Assembly: GCA_037893225.1 (NCBI GenBank)
Contig: JAZGUH010000726.1
Span: forward strand, 186,001-250,000
From: Hippasteria phrygiana
Taxonomy: Eukaryota; Echinodermata; Asteroidea; Valvatida; Goniasteridae
Length of the DNA: 64,000 nt
Direction of reading: 5' to 3'
Position 1 is the first letter of the stretch, and the number at the start of each line of letters is the position of its first letter. Position numbers and translations under genes: made by a program. The notes beneath the pieces are model-generated. The model ran no database searches. It saw only the letters and a list, made by a program, of their open reading frames with translations, and was not told the DNA's origin. Shown piece after piece: positions 44,851 through 56,895 of the stretch.

Positions 44851-45555
44851 CCATTAAATTTATTCGTTAATCAACGAGAAGAAAATTATAACAGTTCTGA
44901 TGAATATGCTAGTAAACTTTATGAACGTATGCAACAAGCATTTCATATAGAAAGGAATAAAATTGAAGGTGAACAAAAAAGACAAAAACGTTTGTATGAT
45001 GTCAAATTGAGAGGCAATCCTTACAGTGTTGGTGACAAAGTATGAGTGTATATTTACACTAGAAAAATTGGTCTTACACCAAAGTTACAGTGCCACTGGA
45101 AAGGCCCTTTTCAAGTTGTAAAACGAATTTCAGATGCAGTATATCGAGTTTAGCATTTACAAACGGGACAACGTAAAATCATTCATTTTGATAAATTACA
45201 ACCTTGTTTTATAAGTACTCCAACTCGAGACAGTTCCTTAAGTGACACTGAATATAGTGACGGGCCGGCAACGGATGATGGAAGCATCTTGGAAGAGGAT
45301 GGAGCTGATGGGGAAATGAGGTCTGGTGTCGAACCCTCCAGAGAAGTCAGCATGGCTGCTGAGGATGACGACGCCTTTAGTCATTTGAGCCCCAATGCAG
45401 AACTTCATCGCACTTCACATCTAACATTACCATCTTCAAGGGAGAGCACCCGAGTACACCAAGAGGAGCAGTCTGGCTCGGAATATATGTCCGTCCATCC
45501 AAGAAGACAACGACATTTACCTGGATGGTTACACACTGGCGATTTTATAACTTAA
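44851..45555 (+). pseudogene. Gypsy copy 2: integrase C-terminus and tail
   Basis: After the TA-flanked insert the frame resumes (LFVNQREENYN ... QKRLYDVKLRGNPYSVGDKV). Two in-frame stops (TGA at about 45043, TAG at about 45151) interrupt it. HWKGPFQVVKRI is the GPY/F-type motif of Gypsy integrase C-termini. It ends in an acidic, Ser-rich tail to TAA at 45553-45555. No env follows. Confidence 0.85.
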
Positions 45556-45796
45556 CAATTTCTGTATTATTAATTGTGATGTCGTTATTTGGGCTGCAGA
45601 CCAATATAAATGACTGAACATTAATAATAATTATTACCAAATAACGCAATATCAAGAAAACAAAATCTGATTTAAATAGTTTTTTATTGTGCATGTATTT
45701 ATTTAATACCCATACCGATTGTAAATAAAGTAAATAATATTAATGTAATTTTGTAAAGGCTCGGAGACGTGCCTTTTTTTCAGGGGAAGCAATTGT
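45556..45796. other. Gypsy copy 2 untranslated interval
   Basis: AT-rich, ending with CAGGGGAAG just before the proposed LTR start, a candidate polypurine tract. Confidence 0.4.
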
Positions 45797-46410
45797 AACA
45801 ATGGGCCTGTTTGTTTCACACAGATTGGGAGGTGATCCAGAGTCGAACGAAAACAAACAGAATCGCGAATCCCTCTCGCTATATGTTGCATGCTGGGATA
45901 ATTTGTACTACACGACATGTCGTCTGCTTCAGATTTTGTAAGGTATTTTTATGATAAACTATCAAGTATTTCTAGAAAAGTAAATAAATCGTACATAGCT
46001 TTAATAACACAATTACACTGCAAAATAATGATGACTAAATACTGTCACAAAAGCTCGTTAAATGCTTCAAATCTACCAACAAATACAGTCACTTTTTCTC
46101 TGTCCGTCTCGCACGTCGCCATCTTGGATCTTGCGAACCCACCTCGCGAGCAGGATCCCTAAAAACGTGATCCGGAGCAGCTTTTGACGCTCCGGATCAG
46201 TGACCGCGCTTCGGATCTGCGTGAAACAAACACGCCCAATGTTTGTTAAAATGGCAACAGCTGCAGTAAGGAATCCCTGGTATTTTTTTTTTTTCTAATC
46301 CCATTGTATGGTCTAACCCAGAGGGCCCCTGGTTGGGACTGTACAGGGTGGTATCTTTTATTCTTAACCCAATTCCTTTAATGCTTTGTACTACTTTTTG
46401 TTAAGTGGAA
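45797..46410 (+). mobile_element. 3' LTR of Gypsy copy 2 (truncated)
   Basis: Begins TGTAACAATGGGCC. The part 46185-46410 is shared with the 27.6 kb LTR (GACGCTCCGGATCAGTGA, TGAAACAAACACGCCC, CCCAATTCCTTTAATGCTTT). The two part company after GTGGAATTCCA, where this copy appears truncated. Confidence 0.6.
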
Positions 46411-46789
46411 TTCCACTGGGATTTAGCGGCGTGTCTAGTGGCACGGAACACCGTGTTTGTCAGTCCTATACCAATTACAAATACAGGGCAAGTGGTCCAA
46501 CATGATCACAGAATAAAAATAGACAGAAGACAATACAAAATGACACAAACAAAGAAACTTTTCAAATCCCATTCAGAGTGAATTAATTGTTTTTGAACAA
46601 TTTTTGAAAAAAAAAAGGTTTTGTCCAAGATTGTAGCTCAGCTCCACAGCCTCCAGTGACATTATTAGAAGTCGGTAATGCTTTATAATTTTGTTCACGC
46701 ACTAGCCTTGCCAGAACTATTTAATGTGGAGGGAATGGTTTCCATGGATTTGTTCACCATTTAGAAAGAAAAATGTTGCCCGGTAAGTT
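46411..46789. other. No feature recognised
   Basis: Unassigned DNA between the LTR and the next TIR element. Confidence 0.4.
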
Positions 46790-48407
46790 CCCAGCAGGCA
46801 CAACACCGTTGTATCAACGTTGATACGACGTCATGTACTAACATTGGATCAACGTTGAAAATACATTGGATTTGAAAGTTGGATCACGTTGGATCAACGG
46901 CAGGATTTCCACGTTGAATCAACGTCAGGATTTCCACGTTGGATCAACGTCAGGATTAATCGGGGTTGCAGCCACCTTAATTTTACTATCCTCTGTTGTG
47001 GAGATTCTGTGTGTATTGAACCATGCAGATCATGGCCTGTGTGTTTTGCACCTCGCTGTATCAGCCATTTTATTGACAATCCAATTGCACACAGAATCCC
47101 TGCAACAAAATTGTTGAGATGATGTCCATTACATTTTTAAGGAGGTGGAAATAAAGGAAAAAATGCACAAAGAAAAGCACTGGAATGAAGGAAGGCCATG
47201 ACAATTTTATTGAAAGAAAAACTTTAGTGTCCAGGATAACATATTTACAATTAACCCCAACACTAGCTAACAGTCCAGAATCTTCCAATTTCAATGCACC
47301 CTATAGGGGGGGGGGGGGGGGGGGGGTTAGGGTTAATATAGATACCTCGGAGTGTTTAGCCATTCTGAACCGTTCAGAGATGATCATGATCATGTGCCAT
47401 GTATTAAATGCTGTTTAAGACAAAGGTGCCAACCGTATTTGAACAACTACATGTATAATGATCCCACATATTACAGCTCACTCTGTGTGACCCACTCTGT
47501 GAAAATGAGTGACATGGACCACACTTTGGAACTTGAACTTCATATGTGGCTAGAAAGAGCATTATCTTTAATTTGGAATAAGTTTGGAGGTATGCCACAT
47601 TTTACAAAGCATTAATTGTATGCCAGAATTATTTTCAGATAAAACAAGCTGAATGAAAACAAGTAAACATGTCATTCATACAAAATGTTGAAAACATAGC
47701 AAAAACAATTACATGTACTAACTTAAAGATGACTCAGTTAATCATTCAGATTGATTGGAAATAATTATGGTAAACTACAAACTCAAAATTGCATCACGAA
47801 CCCAGAAATAAGTTGCACAGGGATATGGGTGATTCTATAAATCAGGGGTCCAAACTTGTGACATTTTGGTGTCCTCCGTTACACGTGCAACCATTCAGTT
47901 TTTTTTCATGTAATATTATAACAACTTAATGAAACATTTTGTAGATTGAACAGTGTATTATACATAAAAAATGTTTCATTAAGTTGTTATACTATTACAT
48001 GCAAAAAAACTGGATACGCGCGGTCAGCTCGATCGTGAATCGTGTTAATGACGTTATAAATCATACGAAAAATATGGCATATTATAGCGGCAAGTACGTA
48101 TTATTTTGACACCAAAACAATATTGAAAGAACGAATTATCATGATCGACAGTACCGTGATAATTAATTTGTCACAAAAACGATGCTAAATCAAGGAATAT
48201 TTTTGACAAAAAGTTAGTTAAAGAAAAAGAAATCAAATTTATTTGGGCTTATTTGTCAGAAAATCAACGTTGAATCAACGTGTGTTTTCGACATAAAAGC
48301 AACGTCACAAAAACGACGTTGAATCAACGTCGTGTTTATGTTGATCGACGTCACAACGTCATATCAACCTGTTTTCGACGTCATATCGACGTCGTGTGCC
48401 GGCTGGG
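46790..48407. mobile_element. 1.6 kb element with CCCAGC...GCTGGG ends and AACGTTGA repeats
   Basis: Ends CCCAGCAGGCACAACACCGT and ACGTCGTGTGCCGGCTGGG are inverted relatives. Both subterminal regions repeat GTTGAATCAACGTC / GTTGGATCAACG (46805-46955, 48260-48395). No transposase frame. Interior has a poly-G run (47308) and a separate foldback. Target duplication not clear. Confidence 0.7.
47890..48015. repeat. Foldback palindrome inside the 1.6 kb element
   Basis: CATGTAATATTATAACAACT TAATGAAACATTTT on the left pairs with AAAATGTTTCATTA AGTTGTTATACTATTACATG on the right around about 25 bp, with CAGTTTTTTTT / AAAAAAACTGG extending the arms. Confidence 0.85.
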
Positions 48408-50212
48408 TTGTTGCCGGTACAGTCTACAAAAATGAAGGTGGGGGGGGGGGGGGGGGGGGGGTGGGGGTAGCACTGCTTCTGACGTTGATGGTACCATTTT
48501 TCGCGGGCTTGTTTTCTGAAATACATTTTAATTAGCAGCTACCAATCCGTTGCAGGGGATATCCCCGAGTACTTCTTGGCTTTCATTTTTCTACCTGCTC
48601 ATTTTCCTCTTTTTCTATTTTCTTTTTGTTTGTCATAGGGGGTTAACCCCCCTCCCTCCCCCTCTACACCACTGTATAATCTTTAGTAACCACAACGGTA
48701 CTGTTTGTCCATTCATACAAAACATATAAATATTTTATGAATAAATCCAGTTCAAAAATGGTTTAAAGAAGCATTTACAGCCTTGCGGGTGGTGGTGGTT
48801 GGTGGTGGTATTGAGCCTTATATACAAATTCATTAGTGGTTATAAGAAATCCGTCTGGTTGAGAACAGAAACAATACGCATTACTTCGCTACTGTGAATT
48901 TCTGTTCCGTTTTATTATTAACAAGAAATCATTCAAATCAGCCAAAACATAATTTTTGGTTTAAAACCCTGCGTGCAGCCAAGTGGCTGCGTCAGAATAT
49001 CATTCTACATGCCTGTCGATTGCTTACTCAATTTGCTCGATTCAATTTTCCTTTCCTATACGCAACCCAAATTTCAAATTGTTTTAATGTCGTAATTATT
49101 GAACTGAAAACAAGTTTCTCAATAAAGTGTACAATAGCCAAACTACCCACGACTTTTTAACACAAGTTTCCTGTTTTTTATTGGATGTTCTAGTCTCTGA
49201 CAAGAACGAAATGACTTTAAAGTACACTGTCATGGCAACTGGATATTAACTCGGTCTTGCGCAGTGAATAAATAGCACCCGCTTGTGAAGCGTCCTTTGA
49301 CAATATTGTACTTTACACATTCGTGATTCACAATTGTTTCGGCACGTTTTCCGATTATACTTTTACGAATTATTGAGTGTAACTGGGAAACTATAAGAAT
49401 TATACTTCATTTTCATTTCACAAAACTTCATAATCTATACGCAGTTGCTCGGTGTACCTTACAAGTCAGTTTGTTCTTGTGTAAAACATTAATTAGTACA
49501 AGAAAATATAATTAAATTATTACACTATTCCTATTGGATCATCATTTCGTGATTATGACAATCAATCAATTAACGATTAATATGCCAAGACCCCCTTTTC
49601 TCATGGCCTTTTCGTACTACTAATTCCGATTAATTATGTGATCTTGGAAAATCCTTCACATTGTGAAATGTATTATTCTTGTGTTATATGCATAGCATTA
49701 ATGAAGGCACTGTGTTGTTTTCAAAATCGTTTTATTCATGATTCTAGAATGTCTGTAACTTGAGTTATGCTGTCAGGAATTTAAGAAACCCAGCTGAATT
49801 CATTTTGCGGAATCAAGCTTTAAACTTCTGCGTAACTCATTGAGTTTGCACAAAAAGTGACTGAAAGATTGAACATTTTTACATTAAAATGATGGAATTT
49901 TTAGTTAATATTTTCAGGAATGGTAACTTAGATATTAATAATTTAATTGGTAGCAGAAACTCAAATTGTCAAAAATAGATCTAGGGGAATATTGTGCCAT
50001 TACCGTCAATGCATGTTCGGTGACATGCAAAGGTGTTTTCTAGATTACATCCCATATTTTCATATCATGTCGTGTTAAATAGATAGAAGCTGTTCAAAGG
50101 AAATCTATGAACGCGACATTAAAACCTTTAGCGCATTTGGATAGCCCCCCCCCCCCCCCCCCCCCATTGCACTAACATTTATGTTCTAAAGAATACCGGC
50201 GTATTTCTAGAT
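48408..50212. other. Unassigned, with poly-G/poly-C tracts
   Basis: Poly-G at 48438-48462 and poly-C at 50147-50165. No gene or repeat partner recognised. Confidence 0.4.
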
Positions 50213-50716
50213 TTGTTGTGGGGTTACTGTCGTCTCGTGATGAAATTTTGTTGCGGTTTATCTATCTTTGGAAGACATTTTGACATGTTAATGAAAATAC
50301 TTTGCTGTGATGGGGTTTTAATGGGGATCCTGCATCTTTCTAAACTACGACAGATTCATGAACAGACTTTAAAGGTGCAATCAGCTTATACCAGAATGAC
50401 TCTTAGGTCGCGTCCGATTCCTGTATCTAGAGCTAGTTCTATGTCTTCGCCGGTGTCAAATAGGTGGGCACATGCTGACAATAGACGTAGCCGTAGCTCT
50501 GGAAGCCTGTTTCGGACACGGCCTTGTAGTCCCAGGAGTTGTCTTATAAGCGTCTATACCAGGAGATGCTTGGTGGCCAGGGCCAGGGCGAGTATGGCCG
50601 CGAGAGGGCGGACAGCGCTCACGCCGTTGCAGTTGTCACCTGAACAGAAGCATGCAGTCAATTCTTCAGATTCAACTCCAGGAATGTTCTCGGAAACGGT
50701 TATACACGTGTTTTGA
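50213..50716 (+). other. 167-codon open frame, not recognised
   Basis: N-terminal half is Cys/Leu-rich. From about residue 63 it is Arg/Ser/Pro-rich (TLRSRPIPVSRASSMSSPVS, SRSSGSLFRTRPCSPRS). The 50395-50700 part is more GC-rich than its neighbours. No family, splice or start support. It may be relict coding DNA read in the wrong frame. Confidence 0.2.
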
Positions 50717-51271
50717 AGTTCGGAGATAGGTACAGCGCATTGTCTGACTGTGAACTCGGTGGTCTTGCCTTTTCAAGAAAATTAAGGATGATTTAGCCCG
50801 CATCGTTTAAAAGGTTCCAAGCCATTATTAATAATCAACACAATGAAATAATTTATAAAATGTAGGCCTAAGTTGTACTATACGTGTTGCCTGAAAAAAT
50901 GTATTCTTTTCTGCAAACGAATGATCAAACAAACTACATTTTAGGAATCTAAAATCAATTCCTCCGCCATTCCTATACAAGAAGCGTTTTTAGAGTTATT
51001 AGTTTTGTGAACACAAGACCAAATTTAAGCATGCAATTCTGGGATAGGCGAAAATGAGATGGGCAAAAACGAGTACGAGATGGGCAAAAGCATCGCGAAA
51101 ACTCATATTTGGGAAAATACAAAACCACTGCAAATTTCCATCCTGCTGGAAATCTCCATGACAACAGCTAAGTTTTTCAACTCCCGCAGCGCAGGAAAAA
51201 TTGAACTTAAATGAATTAAACGGGAAATGATTAAATATTAGCAGAAACATTACTGGCTATTACTGTCTATA
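50717..51271. other. No feature recognised
   Basis: AT-rich; GAGATGGGCAAAA repeats twice near 51056-51090. Confidence 0.4.
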
Positions 51272-52053
51272 CACTGTTAAAAATGTTCTGCTATTTCACA
51301 AAGAATCTTATGTCAATTGGCATTACAAGGGCTGTGTGTATGTACAGAGATGATCTGTACATTAACAGAGAACGGTTCGTATTTTTACAATGAAATTGTA
51401 CATTAACAGAGGCATTTTGTGTACTAACAAAATATTCTGTGCTATGACAGGATATATGTAGACTTTTCTGCGCATCTACATATCGGTTTTTAATTTTAGA
51501 AACGTTGTACACTGTAAATACTGCGCAATCCTACATAATCATACATTACTGCGGTACCCATATAGATCCTGCTATTTTACATGCATTTTGGTTATATTTT
51601 CATTCGGTCGAGCCATTATGAAGTCATGGTTCCCCATCAACCGTTTCAATTTTTTTTAAACATAAACGGGAATGTAATTACGACATTATTTAATAATGTT
51701 TGCATAAAAGTAATTTTGTACATGAATTGCTTGACAAATTACCTATTATGATCCAGAAAATGTGGTTTTGGACTAAAAAACAGCAATTTTACATGACTTT
51801 GGGGCACACAAATTTCCTCAATTGTGATTGGTCAGCTGCCGCATAATGAGATTCATGTAGGATAACAGAAGATTCTATGTGAATGAACAAGTCAACAAAG
51901 GAGCATTGTATAATTACAGAACTTCTTTGTACATGTACAATTTACAATTGCGCAGTTGTTGATATACAAGGAAAATGTTTGTAACAGAGTTTCTATGTGG
52001 TTATACAGAAGTATAAAAAAAGTCCTTGTACCACAACGTAATTTTTAACAGTG
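51272..52053. mobile_element. 782 bp TA-flanked element, family T1 copy 2
   Basis: Inverted-orientation copy of 44045-44848. Ends CACTGTTAAAAATGTTCTG and AATTTTTAACAGTG, TA flanks at 51270-51271 and 52054-52055. Clear base differences and indels throughout. Confidence 0.88.
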
Positions 52054-52220
52054 TACACAACATTCAGATTTTCATATAGTTCTTATTTGTATATAAAATT
52101 CTGCAATATTCATGTCATGTTCCAAGAAAATCTGCTCCAGTGTTGGGGTAATAGATGTCTTCTGCAAACGAACCAAAATATTGTTTATAGTTATCTTCAG
52201 GAACTGAAAAGTGCTAATTA

Positions 52221-52466
52221 CACTGTTAGAAAGATTACCCAACGTTGGTACAATAGTCAACATGTTCAACCTTTGAGTAATTTTTCACGTATTACCAACT
52301 GTTGTATAACCACAGCTGTGCACAAAGCAATTGTTGGTTAAAGTGGGGTTAAACAACAGCTGTGGTTATACAACAGTTGGTAAATTACGTGAAAAATTAC
52401 CCAAAGGTTGAACAAGTAGACTATTATACCAACGTTGGGTAATCTGTTTGCCCAAAATTCTAACAG
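52221..52466. mobile_element. Foldback MITE related to T1
   Basis: Arms of about 115 bp (CACTGTTAGAAAGATTACCC ... / ... GGGTAATCTGTTTG...TTCTAACAG) with ACAGCTGTGGTTATACAACA and its complement near the centre. TA precedes the left end. The right end lacks the final TG-TA, so the terminus is eroded. Confidence 0.85.
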
Positions 52467-52761
52467 ACTAGTTAGTCAGATATACTTGTGGCTTGCAGTT
52501 TTGGAACATGGGAATAAATAGCAACATTCCCTGTGAAAAAAAATAAGAAAATTTGTATAAAATAAAATCGTATGAAATCAAAATACGTTTGACGTACCAT
52601 TGCAAGGATTGTACTTTAAGTTCTTCATTTTGACTGTTGTCGGTGGTACTTTGAATAACTTAACATCAGTTTCTGAACAATGCACAAATGCTTAACTTGC
52701 AATACGACATTTTGGTTTATCTTTCCTTTAAATCCAAGAAAGGGATTCCATTAACACATAC

Positions 52762-53544
52762 CATTGATGGTCGCTGATCCCGTTAAGGTACCACAAGAAT
52801 TGGCATTTGGCAAGATAGTTGAACAAGATCCTTTGTAGTTTTGGTTTGGCCAGTTGGCACAATCAGCCTTGTTATCGTTTGGTAGAACACCGCCGGTATT
52901 TACCGTTGCACACTGGTAGCAGTCAAGTGCGGAAGCTGCAGCGAGAAACGGAAATGCATTCTTATAAAATTGTTTAACCCCGTCGAACCTCTGCAACGTA
53001 TCGCTCAATTCGTACGACAAAAAGCATCGTTTAAGTTTTATTGTTGACGTCATTAATCATTATCATCTTCTCAAAGCAGCGGTGGAAGAATAATATGCAT
53101 TTGCTGCAATTGGCGGCTTGACTCGTAACATTTGGGTTTAGCGGGAGCTTGAGATAAAATAGAGGGCACTGTCAACGGACTCCTGCTGTTTCGATCCGAT
53201 CCGATCCGATTCCAGTCCAGTCCAGTCCAGTCCAGTCCAGTCCAGTTCAGTCAATTTCAACATTTAAAACAAAAATAACAGTACATACCTAGTGCAGTGG
53301 TGACACTGAACTAGTAACAATGGATTGAGTGCCAAGTAACAATGGATGTTCATTGTTAGTGCACCGTTTTTTCTTTTGTTAGATGTTCAGAGTGTGATTG
53401 GTGTCCGAAACAGAGGTAAAATAAGTGGAAGATTTACGGGGAAGGAGATTATTAGTTTTTGTCCACCGCGTATATGTTACACTGTGGACTTATTTGGCTT
53501 ACCTCTCCCAGCTGCAAGGACAAGAAGCACGAGGAATTTCACAC
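52762..53544 (-). CDS. Ly6/uPAR three-finger-domain protein, two exons of a longer gene
   Basis: Minus-strand exon 53544-53503 (42 bp, after TTTCACAG, before GTAAGC) encodes VKFLVLLVLAAGR, a signal-peptide core. Exon 52935-52762 (174 bp, after GCTGCAG, before GTATGT) encodes ASALDCYQCATVNTGG, then DNKADCANWPNQNYKGSCST, then NSCGTLTG. The phases join correctly and place LDCYQC right after the signal sequence, as in secreted or GPI-anchored Ly6/uPAR (TFP) proteins. The start codon exon (upstream) and the exon with the last cysteines and CN motif (downstream) were not found, so the model is partial. It is the best candidate for a live host gene in the window. Confidence 0.75.
53188..53250. repeat. 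Pentanucleotide microsatellite switching unit
   Basis: (CCGAT)3-4 runs directly into (CCAGT)8 via TTCCAGT, inside the intron between the two Ly6 exons. Confidence 0.9.
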
Positions 53545-55540
53545 CTGTGAAAAAAATATAGAGACAGGTGAAAGATAAGATTTTTTTCTGTAAAATTGTA
53601 TGGCAAGTACAGGATTGAGCAAGCACATGGCAAACCCAGACGGGAGATGAACTGTCATGTGACTGGACGGCCTCGGGTAATCAACGCCTACATTTTAGTT
53701 ATTTCGAAGTTCTAACAAGACTAATACAACTAATATAAAAAAAAGTACACCCTTTGTCATATGATTTTGTTTTGGATTTACAGATAATTGATTGAAGAAA
53801 CCTGGCAAACATACAACGCCCTACGCATGCGCTAAAATTAGGCACTATACGGGTGTCATTTGTGGAAAAATAATTAGTTGGACGGCCTTCGGTAATCAGC
53901 CCCACCCCACGACCCTCGGTTGCCCACAGACAAAACAAAATACGTATGTTGAAATCCTGAACCAAACTATATTTGGACTTCCTCATCTTCAAGGACGTCT
54001 GTCACTAAATTTGAAGGGTTGTTTATGTCTAAGGAGGACTTTGTTGGGTTTGCATTATACACAACGACGAATCAGAGACCTAATTCGTGACACGGCCGTT
54101 AATTTATGGTAATTGATTGCTTTGAAAATTGTTTAGACGGTAAGCGTTTATACGAACTGATCGAACAGAAAGCAACGACAAGACCATGTTTAAACAATAT
54201 TCGCTAATTCTAATGAATCAGATAACCATGCAAGCTACTCGTGCTATGTACATCAGTATCAAATTTACGTTTTGCTAATTCGTCATTTCAGTGGAAGAAT
54301 CGAACAGTTTGTGCGCCTATGTATGCGTACACGATTTTTACACCGTCAAATGTACTGCGATTATATTCTTTTGTTTTGCACGTACCCATCGCCCTATCCA
54401 AGGTCGCTGCTGATGCCTATTGAGCTCTCGTTGAATAGACGTCGTGTAACCTTCCACTCGCACTCGCCGAATGTTTGAGAAATGGCCGTCATCAGGTTAT
54501 AACTAGATCGGAAGCGCGTATAATGCGCCGCCATTAGTCACGTTCACATGGTTAAAAATGTGCACCTGTAATAGTTGTGATAGTTATTAATATCATTTTT
54601 TTGGCCCAAGGAGATGAAACTTTTTATTGCAAGGCTCGTCAGGAAACGAATATGCAGTCACATGTACCTCTTTAGGCGAAATGGTTTGTTCCCTTTTTAA
54701 AATCTAAGGTTAAGTTTTTACCTCGGCGTCATGTTTCCTGAATGTGGAAATCGCCGCCAAAAAGACCAGCGGTACGGGATGAATTTACCTGAGCTACTTT
54801 TGGCAAACAATTAGATTTCTATTACGCCTGTTGCCTCTGATTACTTTACTAAATGCATTTTTCCTTGCTCGTCGCCCCATTCACGTGACTTTTAAGCGCC
54901 TCCATCCATGCACAAGAACATTTTATGCAAAGTCAATGGTGCGCGCACGCGCTTTCGATCTAGTCTATTTATTCTTCTGATATATATCATGTTGCAGCCT
55001 GCGTCTTAAAATAGGTTGTGTGACGCTGGATATTGATCATAGATATGAAAATACATATAGAATAGATCGGACACGATCGCGTGCAGACGCGCCATCCGCC
55101 ATGCATAACGTTTTTGGTTTGTCTATGGGCGCGCAAAAAGGTCACGTGCTGGAGGTAAATTATTCAACGCGATGCTGTCATGATGCAGTGGCGTACCAGA
55201 AGGTTCTGCGGGGGTGGGGGGCACGGGGACAAATGACAATTTGTCCCAGTTTTTTTATGACCAAATTGATTTTCGTTTTTTCCAGATCTTTTTGCCGCCC
55301 CGGCAAAATACTTTGAATAGCGTAGGGCCAGCCGCTTTCAAAAGCCTTGCCATAATAGGCTTGAAGGTTTATTATGTCAAAACTGAACGCATATGAACAC
55401 ACTAAAGTAAAGTGACGACAACCTCTCAAATTCTTTTTAAAAATCAAAAAGTTCCGGTAGGGGGAACAAGTTTCGGGGAGGGAACAATTCCACCACCTCC
55501 CCGCCCACTTGGCTACCCAATAAAACCGTGTGTGTTTTAG
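53545..55540. other. No gene recognised
   Basis: Likely upstream intron or flank of the Ly6-like gene. Open frames to 106 codons on the plus strand lack motifs. Confidence 0.4.
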
Positions 55541-55544
55541 CTAT

Positions 55545-56110
55545 TTTAGCTATTCAGACCGTGGACCTTTAACAAAGAGGACAATAGGGTCCGCGATTGT
55601 GTCAAGGTCCACGATTGAAAATCGTGTACAAAACCAATGCAATGGGAGTATAAACAAAAGAGGGACAATAGGAGGTCCGCGATTGCCGGTGTTTACACAC
55701 TTGTGTGTGTGGGTGTGTGTACAAGCGTTACATACGTTGTGTGGACCTCGGAACAAAAGATGTCCGTACTAGGCAGGTAGCGAAGACATTGTGTGGACTT
55801 GCTCATGTCCACACTTGGTTTTCCCCTCTCTGAAAAAGGGGTTTAGAGGGAAAATGGGTTTAGGCTTATCTGTGGGAGAATAAAGGGAATTACTTCAAGG
55901 GGCCACTATCAAAAATTGGGGTTGAACAAAAATTCTGCATGTGAGAAAAATGAGTTCACAAAAGGGTTCACGATTGACCTAACGTCCACGATTGAAAATC
56001 GTGTACATAACATATAGGAGGCCTTCCGAAAAAGTTAAAGTATAAACAAAAGAGGGACGATAGGGGGTCACGATTGCCGGTATTTACACACTTGTGGGTT
56101 GGTTATCCTT
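55545..56110. repeat. Interspersed repeat R2, two copies; inverted relative at 40.3 kb
   Basis: Blocks GTCCACGATTGAAAATCGTG (itself a hairpin), TATAAACAAAAGAGGGACAA and GGTCCGCGATTGCCGG at 55600-55700 recur at 55990-56090. In inverted orientation they appear at 40318-40460 (CCCTCTTTTGTTTGTACTC, GTGCGCGGTTTTCAGTCGTG). Confidence 0.75.
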
Positions 56111-56700
56111 TCCGACTGAGGACTTGGGACAATTGGGTATTAGGGATTACAATGACACCGAGGACTTGGGCCGAGTCCTCGGGAGAATTTCGTGTACAAA
56201 CCTTATGGGAGCTGTTCGGAAAAAGTTCGGAAAAAGTACAAACAGAGGGAACAAAAGAATGGGTCTATTTTTTATTGTCCTCATAAGTACATGTATAGTA
56301 AAACACCACTGTGTGTGCAAGTGTATAGGTTTACAAGCAATATGATTCCGCTCAGAACAAAAAAGTACTATGTTTGTGTTGGAAGAATGCGTTCCCCATT
56401 AGTTTATGCTGATGAAAAGTGTATTCACGGAGGATGATATTTAAAGCTGGTACTATAGCCTATGGGTGGTTTCAATCCGGTACCGGTATATCCCATGAGT
56501 CTGTTTTTTGTTCCATGAATCTGATTTTTCCCCATGATGTTTAAAAAAGTTACTGAATAATACTTTTTCACAGTAGAAAGTAACGTAAACCTGAGTTCAT
56601 ATTCTATTTAAACATATGAAATAAGTCACGGACATCTTTTTGAATACCCTTCTGTGCATTCTGTCCGTTTGTGAAATGTTATCTTTAATGTTTTGTCAAA
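56111..56700. other. No feature recognised
   Basis: GACTTGGG(A/C)CGAG-type words repeat near 56120-56180. No gene. Confidence 0.35.
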
Positions 56701-56895
56701 CAATCCACCAACTGAGCTGTCTTGCCCTATGTTGGCGGTCTCCCAAATTGTCAGTATCTTTGTTCGGGTGGTCGCTAGTCAGAAGTCATCAACCCAGAAT
56801 GCCGTATAGCCAAGGATCACTACCCAATTGTACGATACAACCTGGGAAGCGACATTGTGGGGGTCACTCAATGAGGATACGACTTTTTAACTTAT
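56701..56895 (-). mobile_element. SINE-like repeat, copy 3 (truncated)
   Basis: Carries only the A-box half of the tRNA-like part (CCAACTGAGCTGTCTTGCCC) and the conserved downstream region to GATACGACTTTTTAACTTAT. It joins CAAACAATCCAC directly to the A-box half, an internal deletion relative to copy 1. Confidence 0.75.
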
